This document shows positions 1 through 9,307 of a stretch of 43,131 nucleotides of DNA, piece by piece. The position numbers and the translations under genes were made by a program. Every line of letters begins with the position of its first letter. Within the stretch, counting starts at the first letter, position 1. This DNA comes from an uncultured bacterium (GTDB lineage: Bacteria; Cyanobacteriota; Vampirovibrionia; Gastranaerophilales; Gastranaerophilaceae), in the NCBI GenBank assembly GCA_902783835.1, contig CACZSN010000031.1, forward strand, positions 1-43,131, given 5' to 3'. The notes under the pieces are model-generated. The model saw only the letters and a list, made by a program, of their open reading frames with translations, ran no database searches and was not told the origin of the DNA.

Positions 1-4
1 ACAA

Positions 5-322
5 ATGAGTAACGGCAAGAGACAAAGAATAAGAGTTTGCTTGAAAGCATATGACCATAAGCTTATAGACGTTTCCGCCGCAAAAATCGTTGAAACGGCA
101 AAAAGAACTGACGCAAAAGTGGCAGGTCCTATTCCGTTGCCGACCAAAAGACGTGTATATTGCGTTTTGAGAAGTCCTCACGTTGATAAGAAATCAAGAG
201 AACACTTCGAAATGAGAACTCACAAGAGAATCATCGATATATACGAACCTACGGCACAAACGACAGACGAACTCAGCAGAATGGATTTGCCCGCAGGTGT
301 GGACATCGAAGTTAAGTTATAG
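5..322 (+). CDS. rpsJ: 30S ribosomal protein S10
   Basis: This 105-residue protein is a full-length S10, a small-subunit head protein that also binds NusB in antitermination. The N-terminus ([15 protein letters not shown]) and the [12 protein letters not shown] stretch near residues 40-53 are family signatures. The start lies four bases from the window edge, so its ribosome binding site and operon promoter are not visible. It is the first visible gene of the S10-spc operon and is followed by rplC after about 100 nt. Confidence 0.97.
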   Translation: MSNGKRQRIRVCLKAYDHKLIDVSAAKIVETAKRTDAKVAGPIPLPTKRRVYCVLRSPHVDKKSREHFEMRTHKRIIDIYEPTAQTTDELSRMDLPAGVDIEVKL

Positions 323-423
323 TAGATAACTTAATCACATACAATTAAAAGGGAACTCCCCCGATATTGAATGTGATCTGCGAGTCAAAAGGTAACGCAG
401 CGCTCACAAAAGAAAGGTATAAT

Positions 424-1059
424 ATGACACTCGGAGTAATTGGAAAAAAATTGGGAATGACCCAAGTTTTTGACGAAAACGGTCTTGCAATTCCCGTAAC
501 TGTTATCAAGGTAGAACCCTTGACAGTAACACAAGTAAAAACAGTAGATACAGATGGCTATAATGCAATTCAAACAGGTGTAGTTCCTGCAAAGGAAAAA
601 CACTTGACGAAGGCAGAAATTGGTCACTTTGCAAAAAACAAACTTGAAAACTTCAGACATCTTCAAGAATTCAGAGTAGACAATCCTGAAGCATACGAAG
701 TTGGACAAAAAATTGATTTATCCGTATTAGAAAACGTAGCGAAAGTTGACGTAACAGGAAAGTCTGTAGGTAAAGGTTTCCAAGGTACGGTAAAAAGATG
801 GAACTTTTCAAGAGGACCGATGGGACATGGTTCAAAGAATCACAGAGAACCCGGTTCAATCGGTGCAGGCACTACCCCCGGTAGAGTCATTAAAGGTAAG
901 AGAATGGCTGGAAACATGGGTAATGAAAGAGTTACGATTACCAAATTGACAGTTGTAAAAGTTGATAATGAAAACAACTTGTTGTTGGTAAAAGGTTCGG
1001 TACCGGGTCCGGAAGGTAAATTAGTTACCGTAGTACCCTCGAGAGTTAAATGGAACTAA
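424..1059 (+). CDS. rplC: 50S ribosomal protein L3
   Basis: L3 nucleates early 50S assembly and sends a loop towards the peptidyl transferase centre. The protein begins MTLGVIGKKLGMTQVF, the standard bacterial L3 start, and carries the conserved central loop (GPMGHGSKNHREPGS, roughly residues 138-152). The start at 424 follows a GAAAGG-like ribosome binding site. An in-frame upstream TTG at 367 would add residues foreign to the family and is rejected. The 211-residue length is normal. Confidence 0.96.
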   Translation: MTLGVIGKKLGMTQVFDENGLAIPVTVIKVEPLTVTQVKTVDTDGYNAIQTGVVPAKEKHLTKAEIGHFAKNKLENFRHLQEFRVDNPEAYEVGQKIDLSVLENVAKVDVTGKSVGKGFQGTVKRWNFSRGPMGHGSKNHREPGSIGAGTTPGRVIKGKRMAGNMGNERVTITKLTVVKVDNENNLLLVKGSVPGPEGKLVTVVPSRVKWN

Positions 1060-1084
1060 CTCTTAACTATAAGGAATGAAAATC

Positions 1085-1720
1085 ATGGCAAAAGAAGTTT
1101 CAATATTAAGTACAGACGGAAAACAGGTCGGACAAATATCTTTAGATGAAAAGGTATTCGGTGTTGAACCTAATATTCACGTAATGCACATGGCAGTAAG
1201 AAGACAACTTAACAATGGTCGTCAAGGTACAGCATGTGCAAAAACAAGAGCTGAAGTATCAGGCGGCGGAAAGAAACCTTGGAAACAAAAGGGAACAGGT
1301 AGAGCCAGAGCAGGTTCAACAAGAAGCCCGTTGTTCGAAGGCGGTGGTGTAATCTTTGGACCTAAACCGAGAGATTACGGTTTCCAAATGCCACAAAAAG
1401 CAAGAAGACTTGCATTGAGATCGGCACTTTCAGCAAGAGTAGAAAACACGGTTTTGGTAAAAGATTTCTCACAAATCACAGAACCGAAAACAAAATTGAT
1501 GACTCAAGCATTGAAGGCATTGAACGTTGCAGGCAAAGTGCTTGTAGTAGCAGATACAAAAGCAGCAGAAAATGCACATTTGGAATTGGCAGCAAGAAAC
1601 CTTCCTTCAGTGAAAGTTATTCTTCCTGCAAATTTAAACGTAAAAGACTTATTGGAAGCAGACTCGGTTATCTTGACTGAAGCTGCAGTCAATGAAATAA
1701 CTGAGAGGTTATCGAAATAA
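1085..1720 (+). CDS. rplD: 50S ribosomal protein L4
   Basis: L4 binds 23S rRNA domain I and lines the nascent-peptide tunnel. The extended loop is visible as KKPWKQKGTGRARAG followed by SPLFEGGG and FGPKPRDY. I place the start at 1085: AAGGA at 1071-1075 is 9 nt upstream, whereas the ATG at 1076 would directly abut it. The protein is 211 residues. Its stop overlaps the rplW start (TAATG), implying translational coupling. In E. coli L4 autoregulates this operon; no such leader can be checked here. Confidence 0.95.
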   Translation: MAKEVSILSTDGKQVGQISLDEKVFGVEPNIHVMHMAVRRQLNNGRQGTACAKTRAEVSGGGKKPWKQKGTGRARAGSTRSPLFEGGGVIFGPKPRDYGFQMPQKARRLALRSALSARVENTVLVKDFSQITEPKTKLMTQALKALNVAGKVLVVADTKAAENAHLELAARNLPSVKVILPANLNVKDLLEADSVILTEAAVNEITERLSK

Positions 1721-2028
1721 TGAGCAACTTAAAACAAAACAAGGAAAAATTATACGACGTAATTAAGCGTCCTATAATTACAGAAAAATCAATGGCAGCG
1801 ACAACACTCAACAAATATACGTTTGAAGTATTGCCGACAGCGACAAAAGTAGAAATCGCACAAGCCGTTGAAGCTGCATATCCGGGCAGAAAGGTAACAA
1901 AGGTAACTACGGTATACCAACCCTCACACGCAAAGAGAGTAGGATACTCAGTAGGAAGAACGCAATCCGGAAAGAAAGCAATCGTAACGATTGAAGGCGA
2001 ACCTTTGGAAGAATTAACGGGGGCATAG
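1720..2028 (+). CDS. rplW: 50S ribosomal protein L23
   Basis: L23 sits at the exit of the ribosomal tunnel and docks trigger factor and SRP. The 102-residue product has the family pattern IKRPIITEKSM near the N-terminus, KYTFEV, and the VTTVYQ segment. It overlaps the rplD stop codon by one base and is followed after 6 nt by rplB, so it is internal to the operon. Confidence 0.95.
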   Translation: MSNLKQNKEKLYDVIKRPIITEKSMAATTLNKYTFEVLPTATKVEIAQAVEAAYPGRKVTKVTTVYQPSHAKRVGYSVGRTQSGKKAIVTIEGEPLEELTGA

Positions 2029-2034
2029 TAAAAA

Positions 2035-2865
2035 ATGGCAATTAGAAAAATAAATCCTACATCTCCGGGTCAAAGAGGTATGACCAAAAGTGATTTTGCT
2101 GAAATAACAACAAACAAACCTGAAAAATCATTATTGAAAGACCTCAGAAAGACTGCAGGCAGAAACAATACAGGTAGAATTACATGCCGTCATAAAGGTG
2201 GCGGACATAAAAGAGCATACCGTGTAATAGATTTTAAACGTGAAAAGTTCGGTATTCCGGCAGTTGTTAAGACTATCGAATACGATCCGAACAGAAACGT
2301 AAGAATTTCACTCGTTGTATACGCAGACGGTGAAAAGAGATACATTTTGACACCGCACGGATTGAACGTAGGTGACACAATCGTATCAGGAAAAGACGCA
2401 GACATCTTGACAGGAAACGCACTTCCTTTGGAAATGATTCCGTTAGGTACAATGGTTCACTGTGTAGAACTTGAACCCGGAAAAGGCGGAAAGATGGTCA
2501 GAACAGCAGGTGGTGCTGCTCAATTAATGGCAAAAGAAGGCAATTACGTAACTTTGAAGATGGCAAGTTCAGAAATGAGAATGGTCAGAAAAGAATGCTT
2601 GGCAACAGTCGGTGTTCTTGGAAATGCTGAATTCAAGAATATGAAAATCGGTAAAGCAGGCCGTACTCGTTATATGGGTATCAGACCCACAGTCAGAGGT
2701 GTTACAATGAACCCCTGTGATCACCCTCACGGTGGTGGTGAAGGTAAAACAGGTCCCGGCGGAAATCCTAAGACACCTTGGGGTAAACCGGCACTCGGCA
2801 TCAAGACGAGAAACAAGAAGAAGGCTTCTGGCAAGTTGATTGTCAGAGAAAGAAAACGCGGATAA
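2035..2865 (+). CDS. rplB: 50S ribosomal protein L2
   Basis: L2 is a universal large-subunit protein needed for subunit association and peptidyl transfer. The 276-residue sequence shows [17 protein letters not shown] in the N-terminal domain and, near residue 230, [12 protein letters not shown] with the functionally important histidine. Length and motifs are standard. It follows rplW after 6 nt and precedes rpsS with a GGAG-type ribosome binding site. Confidence 0.97.
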   Translation: MAIRKINPTSPGQRGMTKSDFAEITTNKPEKSLLKDLRKTAGRNNTGRITCRHKGGGHKRAYRVIDFKREKFGIPAVVKTIEYDPNRNVRISLVVYADGEKRYILTPHGLNVGDTIVSGKDADILTGNALPLEMIPLGTMVHCVELEPGKGGKMVRTAGGAAQLMAKEGNYVTLKMASSEMRMVRKECLATVGVLGNAEFKNMKIGKAGRTRYMGIRPTVRGVTMNPCDHPHGGGEGKTGPGGNPKTPWGKPALGIKTRNKKKASGKLIVRERKRG

Positions 2866-2876
2866 GGAGAATATAA

Positions 2877-3158
2877 ATGGCTCGTTCACTTAAAAAAGGA
2901 CCTTTTGTTCAACCTGCGCTTCAATCAAAGATCGAAAAAATGAATGCTGCCTGTGAAAAGAAAGTTGTAAAGACATGGTCCAGAGCATCAATGATAATTC
3001 CGGAAATGTTGGGACACACAATTGCCGTACACAACGGTAAGACACACGTTCCCGTATATGTGACAGAACAAATGGTAGGACACAGACTCGGTGAATTTGC
3101 TCCGACCAGATTATTCAGAGGTCACGCCGGTTCAGATAAGACGGCAAAGAGGGGTTAA
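2877..3158 (+). CDS. rpsS: 30S ribosomal protein S19
   Basis: S19 is a 30S head protein that forms a complex with S13 near the A-site tRNA. The 93-residue product begins [11 protein letters not shown] and contains [22 protein letters not shown], with the rRNA-binding end [11 protein letters not shown]. It starts 11 nt after rplB behind AAGGAGAAT and stops 2 nt before rplV. Confidence 0.97.
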   Translation: MARSLKKGPFVQPALQSKIEKMNAACEKKVVKTWSRASMIIPEMLGHTIAVHNGKTHVPVYVTEQMVGHRLGEFAPTRLFRGHAGSDKTAKRG

Positions 3159-3160
3159 TC

Positions 3161-3496
3161 ATGGAAGCTAAATCAATACAAAGAAATATCGGAATGCCCG
3201 CACGTAAATTACGCAGAGTAATCAACGTAGTAAGAGGCAAATCTGTAACAGAAGCAGTTAAAATCTTGAAATTCATGCCTTACTTTGCGGCAAGAATGGT
3301 CGAAAAGAATTTGACAGCAGCAGTTGCAAACGCAGCTGAGAAGTCAGGTGTTACAGCAGATCAATTAAAAATATCTGAAATTTACGCTGACGAAAGCACG
3401 ACACTCAAGAGAGGAAAGCCGAGAGCGCAAGGAAGAATTTACAAACGCTTAAGACGTTCTTCACACTTGACAGTAAAAGTATCGGATAATAAGTAG
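3161..3496 (+). CDS. rplV: 50S ribosomal protein L22
   Basis: L22 reaches through the 50S subunit and forms part of the exit-tunnel constriction with L4. The 111-residue protein carries [17 protein letters not shown] near the N-terminus and the tunnel hairpin [18 protein letters not shown] near residues 86-103. Spacing to both neighbours is tight (2 and 11 nt). Confidence 0.95.
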   Translation: MEAKSIQRNIGMPARKLRRVINVVRGKSVTEAVKILKFMPYFAARMVEKNLTAAVANAAEKSGVTADQLKISEIYADESTTLKRGKPRAQGRIYKRLRRSSHLTVKVSDNK

Positions 3497-3507
3497 GAGA
3501 TAACACG

Positions 3508-4257
3508 ATGGGACAAAAGACACACCCAACCGGATTTAGAGTAGGCGTTATCCAACCTTGGTCAAGCACTTGGTACGCTAAAAAAGGTGATTATCCGGAA
3601 TTTTTAGTCGAAGATGCAAAAATCAGAAAATTTATTAAGAAGAAATTATATACAGCAGGCGTTGCAAAAATTCTTATCGCAAGAAAAGCAACAAATGTAG
3701 TAGTTACAGTAGCGACAGCAAAACCCGGTGTAGTAGTCGGCAGAGGCGGTCAAGGTATCGATGAACTCAGAACATCAGTTTCAGCACTTATCGGTAAACC
3801 TGTAACAATTGATGTCGTTGAAGTAGCAAGAATTGATGCAGATGCACAATTAGCTGCAGAAAACGTAGCACTCCAACTCGAAAAACGTATTGCATTCAGA
3901 CGTGCGATGAAGCAAGTTATGCAAAGAACGATGAGAGCAGGCGTACAAGGTATCAAAGTTATGGTATCCGGACGTTTGGGCGGTGCGGAAATTGCAAGAA
4001 GTGAATGGGCAAAAGAAGGAAGAATTCCGCTTCAAACACTCAGAGCAGATGTCGATTACGGATTTGCGGAAGCAGATACGATGATGGGCAAAATCGGTGT
4101 TAAAGTTTGGGTTTTCAAAGGTGACTTAATGCCCGGCGAAAAAGCAGACGCAAACATCAAAACAAAGAAGTCAACAGGCTCACGTAATGGTGAAGACAGA
4201 CCTATTGGCAGAAGAAGAAAGAAAGCAGCACCGCAAACTGAAGAAGTTAGCGAATAG
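3508..4257 (+). CDS. rpsC: 30S ribosomal protein S3
   Basis: S3 lines the mRNA entry channel. The protein begins [18 protein letters not shown] and has a type II KH motif ([11 protein letters not shown]) and the C-terminal domain signature [30 protein letters not shown] split over residues 151-180. It is 249 residues, longer than the E. coli protein because of a basic tail after residue 215 ([20 protein letters not shown]), a common variation in the family. Confidence 0.96.
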   Translation: MGQKTHPTGFRVGVIQPWSSTWYAKKGDYPEFLVEDAKIRKFIKKKLYTAGVAKILIARKATNVVVTVATAKPGVVVGRGGQGIDELRTSVSALIGKPVTIDVVEVARIDADAQLAAENVALQLEKRIAFRRAMKQVMQRTMRAGVQGIKVMVSGRLGGAEIARSEWAKEGRIPLQTLRADVDYGFAEADTMMGKIGVKVWVFKGDLMPGEKADANIKTKKSTGSRNGEDRPIGRRRKKAAPQTEEVSE

Positions 4258-4286
4258 TAAAAGAAAATCAGGAGCGAAAAACAACT

Positions 4287-4691
4287 ATGTTAATGCCCAA
4301 GAAAACGAAATATCGTAAAAGAATGAAAGGCAGAATGACAGGTTCTGAAACAAGAGGAACGGAACTTGAATTCGGTCAATACGGTCTGCAAGCATGCGAA
4401 CCTGCATGGATTACAAGCAGACAAATAGAAGCGGCAAGACGTGCTATGACAAGAGAAATCAAAAGAGGCGGAAACGTCTGGATTAAGATTTTCCCTGACA
4501 AACCGATTACGGCGAAACCGGCTGAAACTCGTATGGGTAAAGGTAAAGGTAACCCGGAATATTGGGTAGCAGTAGTTAAGCCCGGAAGAATTCTCTTTGA
4601 AATTGATTATTCTTCAAGAGAAGTTGCAGTTCACGCACTTGAGTTGGCTGCTCAAAAACTTCCTATTAAAGTTAAGGTAGTGGAAAAATAA
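4287..4691 (+). CDS. rplP: 50S ribosomal protein L16
   Basis: L16 organises the A-site region of 23S r[18 protein letters not shown] and [17 protein letters not shown] [20 protein letters not shown] identify it, as does the GREL-region [14 protein letters not shown]. Two ATGs are possible; the one at 4287 is preferred because GGAG at 4271-4274 sits 12 nt upstream and the family often starts MLMPK. The protein is 134 residues. Confidence 0.95.
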   Translation: MLMPKKTKYRKRMKGRMTGSETRGTELEFGQYGLQACEPAWITSRQIEAARRAMTREIKRGGNVWIKIFPDKPITAKPAETRMGKGKGNPEYWVAVVKPGRILFEIDYSSREVAVHALELAAQKLPIKVKVVEK

Positions 4692-4702
4692 GGTAGCGAA
4701 CA

Positions 4703-4891
4703 ATGAAATTAGAAGAAATGCGCGAAAAAACGGTTGACGAACTTAAAGCAGCAGTAGTAGATTGCAAAAAGCAATTGCTCGACTTGAGAGTTCAAAAATC
4801 GTTAAATAAACTCGAAAATCCCGCTCAAATCGGCAAGATTAAGAACGAAATCGCTCAAATCAAAACCGTAATCAGAGAAAAAGCGGAATAG
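4703..4891 (+). CDS. rpmC: 50S ribosomal protein L29
   Basis: L29 is a small two-helix protein at the tunnel exit. The 62-residue sequence has the family pattern [30 protein letters not shown] and the second helix [21 protein letters not shown]. It lies between rplP and rpsQ, its usual place. Confidence 0.93.
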   Translation: MKLEEMREKTVDELKAAVVDCKKQLLDLRVQKSLNKLENPAQIGKIKNEIAQIKTVIREKAE

Positions 4892-4919
4892 TTCAGAAGA
4901 AACAGAAGAGGTCTATAAA

Positions 4920-5165
4920 ATGCCTAAAAAGGAAAAACAAGGTACAGTTGTCAGCAACAAATGCGACAAAACAGTTGTTGTAAAAGTTGCAGAATACAAC
5001 CAACACCCGAAATATAAGAAAATCATCGAAACGACAAAACATTACAAAGCACACGATGCAGAAAATACATGCAAAGAAGGCGATGTAGTTAGAATCGTTG
5101 AGACAAAACCGATTTCAGCAGACAAACGTTGGACAGTTGCTGAAGTTGTAGAAAAAGCGAAATAG
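4920..5165 (+). CDS. rpsQ: 30S ribosomal protein S17
   Basis: S17 is an OB-fold primary 16S rRNA-binding protein. The 81-residue product contains [34 protein letters not shown] and the closing [18 protein letters not shown], all family signatures. It follows rpmC and precedes rplN. Confidence 0.95.
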   Translation: MPKKEKQGTVVSNKCDKTVVVKVAEYNQHPKYKKIIETTKHYKAHDAENTCKEGDVVRIVETKPISADKRWTVAEVVEKAK

Positions 5166-5196
5166 GCAATTTTTGCTAAATTAAAGGATAAGTAAA

Positions 5197-5565
5197 ATGA
5201 TACAACAGGAAACAAGATTACAAGTTGCGGACAATACAGGTGCAAAGGAACTTCTTTGCATCAGAGTATTGGGCAGTTCAAATAAGAAATTCGCTTATGT
5301 TGGCGATGTAATCATTGCTGCAGTTAAAGATGCAACTCCTAACATGACAGTTAAAAAGTCAGATGTAGTTAGAGCAGTTGTTGTAAGAACTAAGCATGAT
5401 ATCAAGCGTGCAGACGGATCAGTCATCAGATTTGATGAAAACGCTGCCGTAATCATCAACAAGGACGGTAACCCCAGAGGAACTCGTGTTTTCGGACCGG
5501 TTGCTCGTGAGCTCAGAGAAAAGAATTTCATGAAAATCATTTCTCTTGCGCCGGAAGTTATTTAG
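5197..5565 (+). CDS. rplN: 50S ribosomal protein L14
   Basis: L14 sits at the subunit interface and is the target of RsfS silencing factor. It has the universal length of 122 residues, starting [19 protein letters not shown] and ending [11 protein letters not shown], with [18 protein letters not shown] and [14 protein letters not shown] in between. Confidence 0.97.
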   Translation: MIQQETRLQVADNTGAKELLCIRVLGSSNKKFAYVGDVIIAAVKDATPNMTVKKSDVVRAVVVRTKHDIKRADGSVIRFDENAAVIINKDGNPRGTRVFGPVARELREKNFMKIISLAPEVI

Positions 5566-5577
5566 GAAGGCAACAAA

Positions 5578-5925
5578 ATGAGAAGAAAAAAACAAGTTGA
5601 AGAACACAATATTCACGTCAGAACCGGCGACAAAGTAGTAGTTGTTTCCGGCAAAGACAAAGGCAAGACAGGAAACGTAAAGAAAGTCGTTACATCAGAA
5701 AACAGAGTAGTTGTTGAAGGTGTAAATATGGTTACGAAAGCACAAAAGCCGAACCCGATGGCAGGAATTCAAGGCGGATTGGTCAAGAAGGAAGCATCAT
5801 TGGAATCGTCAAAAGTAATGCTTTTCTGCCCTGCTTGCAACAAGGCTACAAGAATCAAATACGAAGTAAAAGACGACAAAAAAGTTCGTGTTTGTAAACA
5901 TTGTGGTGAAGTTTTAGACGTATAA
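5578..5925 (+). CDS. rplX: 50S ribosomal protein L24
   Basis: L24 initiates 50S assembly. The KOW motif (VRTGDKVVVVSGKDKGKTG) is at residues 14-32. The C-terminal part carries two CxxC pairs (CPAC near residue 79 and CKHC near residue 106), a zinc-ribbon-like tail found in many bacterial L24 proteins. It is 115 residues and preceded by GGAAGG. A 68-nt gap to rplE follows in which I see only a purine-rich ribosome binding site. Confidence 0.95.
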   Translation: MRRKKQVEEHNIHVRTGDKVVVVSGKDKGKTGNVKKVVTSENRVVVEGVNMVTKAQKPNPMAGIQGGLVKKEASLESSKVMLFCPACNKATRIKYEVKDDKKVRVCKHCGEVLDV

Positions 5926-5993
5926 CTTAACAAAAGTATGGACATCTTGTCATGTTTGGGCGAAGATGTATTCTACGAAAAGGAAAATGAAAA

Positions 5994-6545
5994 ATGACAA
6001 CAGTAACTAAAAGTTTAAGAAAAAAATACAACGAAGAAGTCGTTGAAGCAATGAAGAACGAATTCAAGTATGAAAACGTTCACCAAATTCCGAAACTCAA
6101 CAAAGTTGTAATCAACATGGGTGTCGGAGAAGCATGCCACAACTCAAAACTTGCAGAATTAATTGTTGCACAATTAACTAAGATTGCAGGACAAAAGGCA
6201 GTGGCAACAAAAGCGAAGAAATCAATTGCAACTTTCAAATTGAGAGAAGGCATGCCGGTAGGTTGTATGGTTACTCTCAGAGGCGAAAGAATGTATGATT
6301 TCATTCAAAAGTTAATCTGCGTAGTTCTTCCGAGAATTAGAGACTTTAGAGGTATCAGTTCAAAGTCTTTTGACGGCAGAGGAAACTACACATTAGGTTT
6401 GAAAGAGCAATCATTATTCCCCGAAATCAGTTACGATGAAATCGATACTGTTTTGGGTATGAACATATCAATAATCACGACGGCAAAAACAGATGAAGAA
6501 GGCAGAGCGCTTTTGAGATATCTTGGCATGCCGTTCAAGAAATAA
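5994..6545 (+). CDS. rplE: 50S ribosomal protein L5
   Basis: L5 binds 5S rRNA and contacts P-site tRNA. The 183-residue protein includes [16 protein letters not shown], the [21 protein letters not shown] stretch, and [20 protein letters not shown] with the C-terminal [10 protein letters not shown]. Length and signatures are canonical. AAGGAG-type sites bracket it on both sides. Confidence 0.96.
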   Translation: MTTVTKSLRKKYNEEVVEAMKNEFKYENVHQIPKLNKVVINMGVGEACHNSKLAELIVAQLTKIAGQKAVATKAKKSIATFKLREGMPVGCMVTLRGERMYDFIQKLICVVLPRIRDFRGISSKSFDGRGNYTLGLKEQSLFPEISYDEIDTVLGMNISIITTAKTDEEGRALLRYLGMPFKK

Positions 6546-6556
6546 AGGAGCGTATT

Positions 6557-6763
6557 GTGGCTAAGAAATCAATGATAGATAAAGAAGCAAAAAGAGAAGC
6601 ACTCGTTGCTGCAGGAAAATATCCTAAAGTAAGATTGCATAATCGTTGCTCTGTATGCGGCAGACCTCACGGATTTCACAGAGACTTCGGTCTTTGCAGA
6701 ATTCACTTGAGAGAATTGGCTCACAAAGGATTACTTCCCGGCGTAACAAAAGCAAGCTGGTAG
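6557..6763 (+). CDS. rpsN: 30S ribosomal protein S14, zinc-type with C-C-C-H site
   Basis: This short (68-residue) S14 belongs to the zinc-binding class, in the standard position between rplE and rpsH. The usual CxxC-x12-CxxC site reads C31, C34, C47 and His50 (CRIH in place of the common CRIC), so the fourth ligand would be histidine. The start is GTG at 6557 after AAGGAG; the second codon encodes alanine as in most S14 proteins. Confidence 0.94.
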   Translation: MAKKSMIDKEAKREALVAAGKYPKVRLHNRCSVCGRPHGFHRDFGLCRIHLRELAHKGLLPGVTKASW

Positions 6764-6806
6764 TGGTCTTATCGTTCACGAAGACAACAGGAAAAGGAAA
6801 TTATCA

Positions 6807-7202
6807 ATGAATACAGATCCGATAGCAGATATGCTTACGAGAATCAGAAACGCAAACCAAGTTTCTCATAAAGAAGTTGAAATGCCTGCTTCAAACCTTA
6901 AAGTTGAACTTGCAAAACTTTTGAAAAACGAAGGTTACATTTCTGACTACTCAGTAAAAGAAGTCGGTAAGTTCAAAGTTTTGAATGTTGCACTTAAGTA
7001 CGACACAGAAAACAACCCGGTAATCACGAACCTTCAAAGAGTTTCGAAACCTGGTTTGAGAACTTACTCAAAGGCTAAAAACCTTCCGCAAGTATTAGGC
7101 GGAATGGGAATTGCAGTTGTCAGCACAAGCAAAGGCTTGCTCACTGACAGAAAAGCAAGAAAAGAAAACATCGGCGGAGAAGTAGTTTGCTACATTTGGT
7201 AG
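6807..7202 (+). CDS. rpsH: 30S ribosomal protein S8
   Basis: S8 is a primary 16S rRNA binder that in E. coli represses the spc operon. MNTDPIADMLTRIRNAN opens the 131-residue sequence, and GGMGIAVVSTSKGLLTDRKAR followed by GGEVVCYIW closes it, exactly the family pattern. AAAGGAAAT lies upstream. Confidence 0.97.
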   Translation: MNTDPIADMLTRIRNANQVSHKEVEMPASNLKVELAKLLKNEGYISDYSVKEVGKFKVLNVALKYDTENNPVITNLQRVSKPGLRTYSKAKNLPQVLGGMGIAVVSTSKGLLTDRKARKENIGGEVVCYIW

Positions 7203-7248
7203 CAGACCCGCTGAAAGATACTAAATTGACAAGACGGAGAACAAAATA

Positions 7249-7788
7249 ATGTCACGTATAGGAAAATTACCGATTGAGATACCTGCCGGTGTTGAAGTTA
7301 CCATCAACGGTAACACAGTAACGGCGAAAGGTCCGTTGGGAACAGAAACAGTTACAGTAAGACCTGAACTTTCCGTTGAACAAGCAGACAATCACGTATA
7401 TGTAAAGAGAAACGCTGATGACAGAAAATCTCGTTCATTACACGGTTTGTCAAGAACACTTGTAGCAAACGCAATCAACGGTGTAAAGAATGGTTTTGAA
7501 AAGAAACTCGAAATCGTAGGTGTAGGTTACAGAGCTGCAATGCAAGGTACAACATTGAACTTGGCATTGGGTTATTCTCACCCGATTAACATCGAAGCTC
7601 CTGAAGGAATCAAGATTGAAGTTGAAGCAAACACTAAGATTAAGATTTCGGGACACAACAAACAAATGGTTGGCGATATCGCAGCACTCGTACGTTCAAA
7701 GAGACCTCCTGAAGTTTACAAAGGAAAAGGTGTTAAGTACGAAGGCGAACATATCAGAAGAAAAGCCGGCAAAACAGGTAAAAAATAG
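7249..7788 (+). CDS. rplF: 50S ribosomal protein L6
   Basis: L6 lies near the GTPase-associated centre. It starts MSRIGKLPIEIPAGVEV and ends in KGKGVKYEGEHIRRKAGKTGK, the conserved RNA-binding tail, with GVGYRA in the second domain. It is 179 residues. The 78-nt gap to rplR contains an inverted repeat (CTTGAAAA/TTTTCAAG near 7826-7842) with almost no loop, too weak to call a terminator. Confidence 0.96.
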   Translation: MSRIGKLPIEIPAGVEVTINGNTVTAKGPLGTETVTVRPELSVEQADNHVYVKRNADDRKSRSLHGLSRTLVANAINGVKNGFEKKLEIVGVGYRAAMQGTTLNLALGYSHPINIEAPEGIKIEVEANTKIKISGHNKQMVGDIAALVRSKRPPEVYKGKGVKYEGEHIRRKAGKTGKK

Positions 7789-7866
7789 AGCCGCATAGGT
7801 TCACAAGAACAGCCCGATTGAACCCTTGAAAAATTTTCAAGAAGGTTTGGGTGAAAGGAAAGAAAA

Positions 7867-8235
7867 ATGATTAAAACAGCAAATAGAAAAGCACAAGTTC
7901 AAAAACGTCACAGAAGACTCAGAGTTAAATTGAAAGGTACTTCAGAAGCTCCGAGACTCGCAGTTTACAGAAGCACAAAACACATTTACGCTCAAATCAT
8001 TGATGATGTTAAAGGTGTAACTTTGGTTTCAGCTTCATCTGATGACAAAGAACTCAAACAAAAATTAGCTCACGGTGGAAACATCGAAGCGGCTAAAGTT
8101 GTAGGCGAAGCAATTGCAAAGAGAGCAGCAGCAAAGAAAATCGTTGATGTTGTTTTCGATAGAGGCGGCTTTGTTTACCACGGAAGAGTTGCTGCACTTG
8201 CAGATGCTGCAAGAGAAGCAGGTTTGAACTTCTAA
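7867..8235 (+). CDS. rplR: 50S ribosomal protein L18
   Basis: L18 binds 5S rRNA together with L5. The 122-residue protein has the basic start [31 protein letters not shown] and the C-terminal [24 protein letters not shown]. In most bacteria rpsE follows directly; here a strong terminator begins 17 nt after the stop, so rplR is the last gene of this operon. Confidence 0.97.
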   Translation: MIKTANRKAQVQKRHRRLRVKLKGTSEAPRLAVYRSTKHIYAQIIDDVKGVTLVSASSDDKELKQKLAHGGNIEAAKVVGEAIAKRAAAKKIVDVVFDRGGFVYHGRVAALADAAREAGLNF

Positions 8236-8251
8236 TTTTCTAAAAGTTCTA

Positions 8252-8286
8252 AAAAGAGAGGGTTCACAAAAACCCTCTTTTTTTTT
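8252..8286 (+). terminator. Intrinsic terminator of the ribosomal operon
   Basis: AGAGGGTT (8257-8264), a 6-nt loop and AACCCTCT (8271-8278) form a perfect 8-bp stem, extendable by two pairs, followed by a run of T. It directly follows rplR and separates the ribosomal operon from the sugar-kinase gene. Confidence 0.92.
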
Positions 8287-8289
8287 AAT

Positions 8290-8347
8290 TTATCAAAATT
8301 GATAAATGTTGCAAAATTGACTAAATTTATAAATTTTGATAATTTAT
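8290..8347. promoter_or_regulatory. Promoter/operator region with two AT-rich inverted repeats
   Basis: Between the ribosomal terminator and the kinase gene lie TTATCAA-AA-TTGATAA (8290-8305) and ATAAATT-N5-AATTTAT (8329-8347). A TTGACT at 8317-8322 could be a -35 element, though no good -10 lies at ideal spacing. The palindromes could be operators for the kinase/csaB pair, but AT-rich DNA makes such repeats by chance. Confidence 0.3.
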
Positions 8348-8368
8348 ATGTAATTTAGGTAAGTATTT

Positions 8369-9307
8369 ATGGAAAATAATTTGGATTTAATAACAATAGG
8401 CGAAGGCTTGGTGGAACTTTCGAGTCCGCAGAGTTTGGCTTATGCGGATAAGTTGGATAAATATTATGGCGGAGACACTTTGACGACGGCGATTGCGGCA
8501 TGCAGAATGGGTGCAAAAGTCGGTTATATTTCAAAGGTTGGTAACGATGCGTTTATGGAATTTCTTGTTGGCGGTTGGGCAACAGAAGGGCTTGATATAA
8601 CGAGAGTTACCTCGACTGATGGTCGCAATGGTGTTTATTTTGTCGCCGGTCACGAGACGGGACATAAAGAATTTGCTTATTACCGCAAAAAGACCGCAGC
8701 GGCTAAACTTACAGCACGTGATATCGATGAAGATTATATTAAATCTGCCAAAGCAGTTTATGCCACTGGAATTACGCAATCACTTTCATTGTCTGCGAAA
8801 GAGGCAGTTTTGAAAATGTGTCAGATTGCAAAAGAGAATAACATTTTGGTCGCTTACGATCCGAATTTCGAGGAACTTTTGTGGTCGTTGGAAGAGGCGA
8901 GAGACGCTTTTTCAGAGATAGAAGATTATATTGACATTATCTTTTTGAACTTGAGAACTGATGCGGTTCTTTGGGATATCGAATCTTGCGATAAATTGAT
9001 TGAAATGCTTTTGGATAAAGGCATTAAGACGATTGTGGTTAAGTCGAAAACGAATGGCGGTTACTACGTTGCGACGGCGAATGAGACTGTCTTTACGCCA
9101 TTTTTCTCTGATACGAAAAAGGACTCGACGGGTGCAGGCGATTCGTTTAACGGTGCATTTTTGTACGAGTTAACTCAAGGCAAAACACCTTTTGAGGCGG
9201 TCAAGATTGCAAGAGTCGTGTCGGGCTTACAGGTTAGAAAAATCGGGGCGATAAAATCTATTCCCTCGGCAAAAGAAGTTATGGACGCTTTGAATGAACA
9301 AGAATAA
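8369..9307 (+). CDS. PfkB/ribokinase-family sugar kinase (KdgK-like)
   Basis: This 312-residue protein is a carbohydrate kinase of the PfkB family, probably closest to 2-keto-3-deoxygluconate or fructose kinases, which phosphorylate a sugar with ATP in the cytoplasm. Visible are the N-terminal sugar-binding part (TIGEGLVEL, YYGGDTLTTAIAACRMG), the AYDPNF segment and the signature DSTGAGDSFNGAF near residue 250 with the catalytic aspartate and anion hole. Substrate specificity cannot be read from sequence. Its 3' end overlaps the next gene by 14 nt, so the two are likely co-translated. Confidence 0.85.
   Translation: MENNLDLITIGEGLVELSSPQSLAYADKLDKYYGGDTLTTAIAACRMGAKVGYISKVGNDAFMEFLVGGWATEGLDITRVTSTDGRNGVYFVAGHETGHKEFAYYRKKTAAAKLTARDIDEDYIKSAKAVYATGITQSLSLSAKEAVLKMCQIAKENNILVAYDPNFEELLWSLEEARDAFSEIEDYIDIIFLNLRTDAVLWDIESCDKLIEMLLDKGIKTIVVKSKTNGGYYVATANETVFTPFFSDTKKDSTGAGDSFNGAFLYELTQGKTPFEAVKIARVVSGLQVRKIGAIKSIPSAKEVMDALNEQE

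Noticed and set aside
367..423. Longer L3 with a TTG start at 367
   Set aside because: The added residues do not resemble L3, and a good ribosome site and ATG lie at 424.
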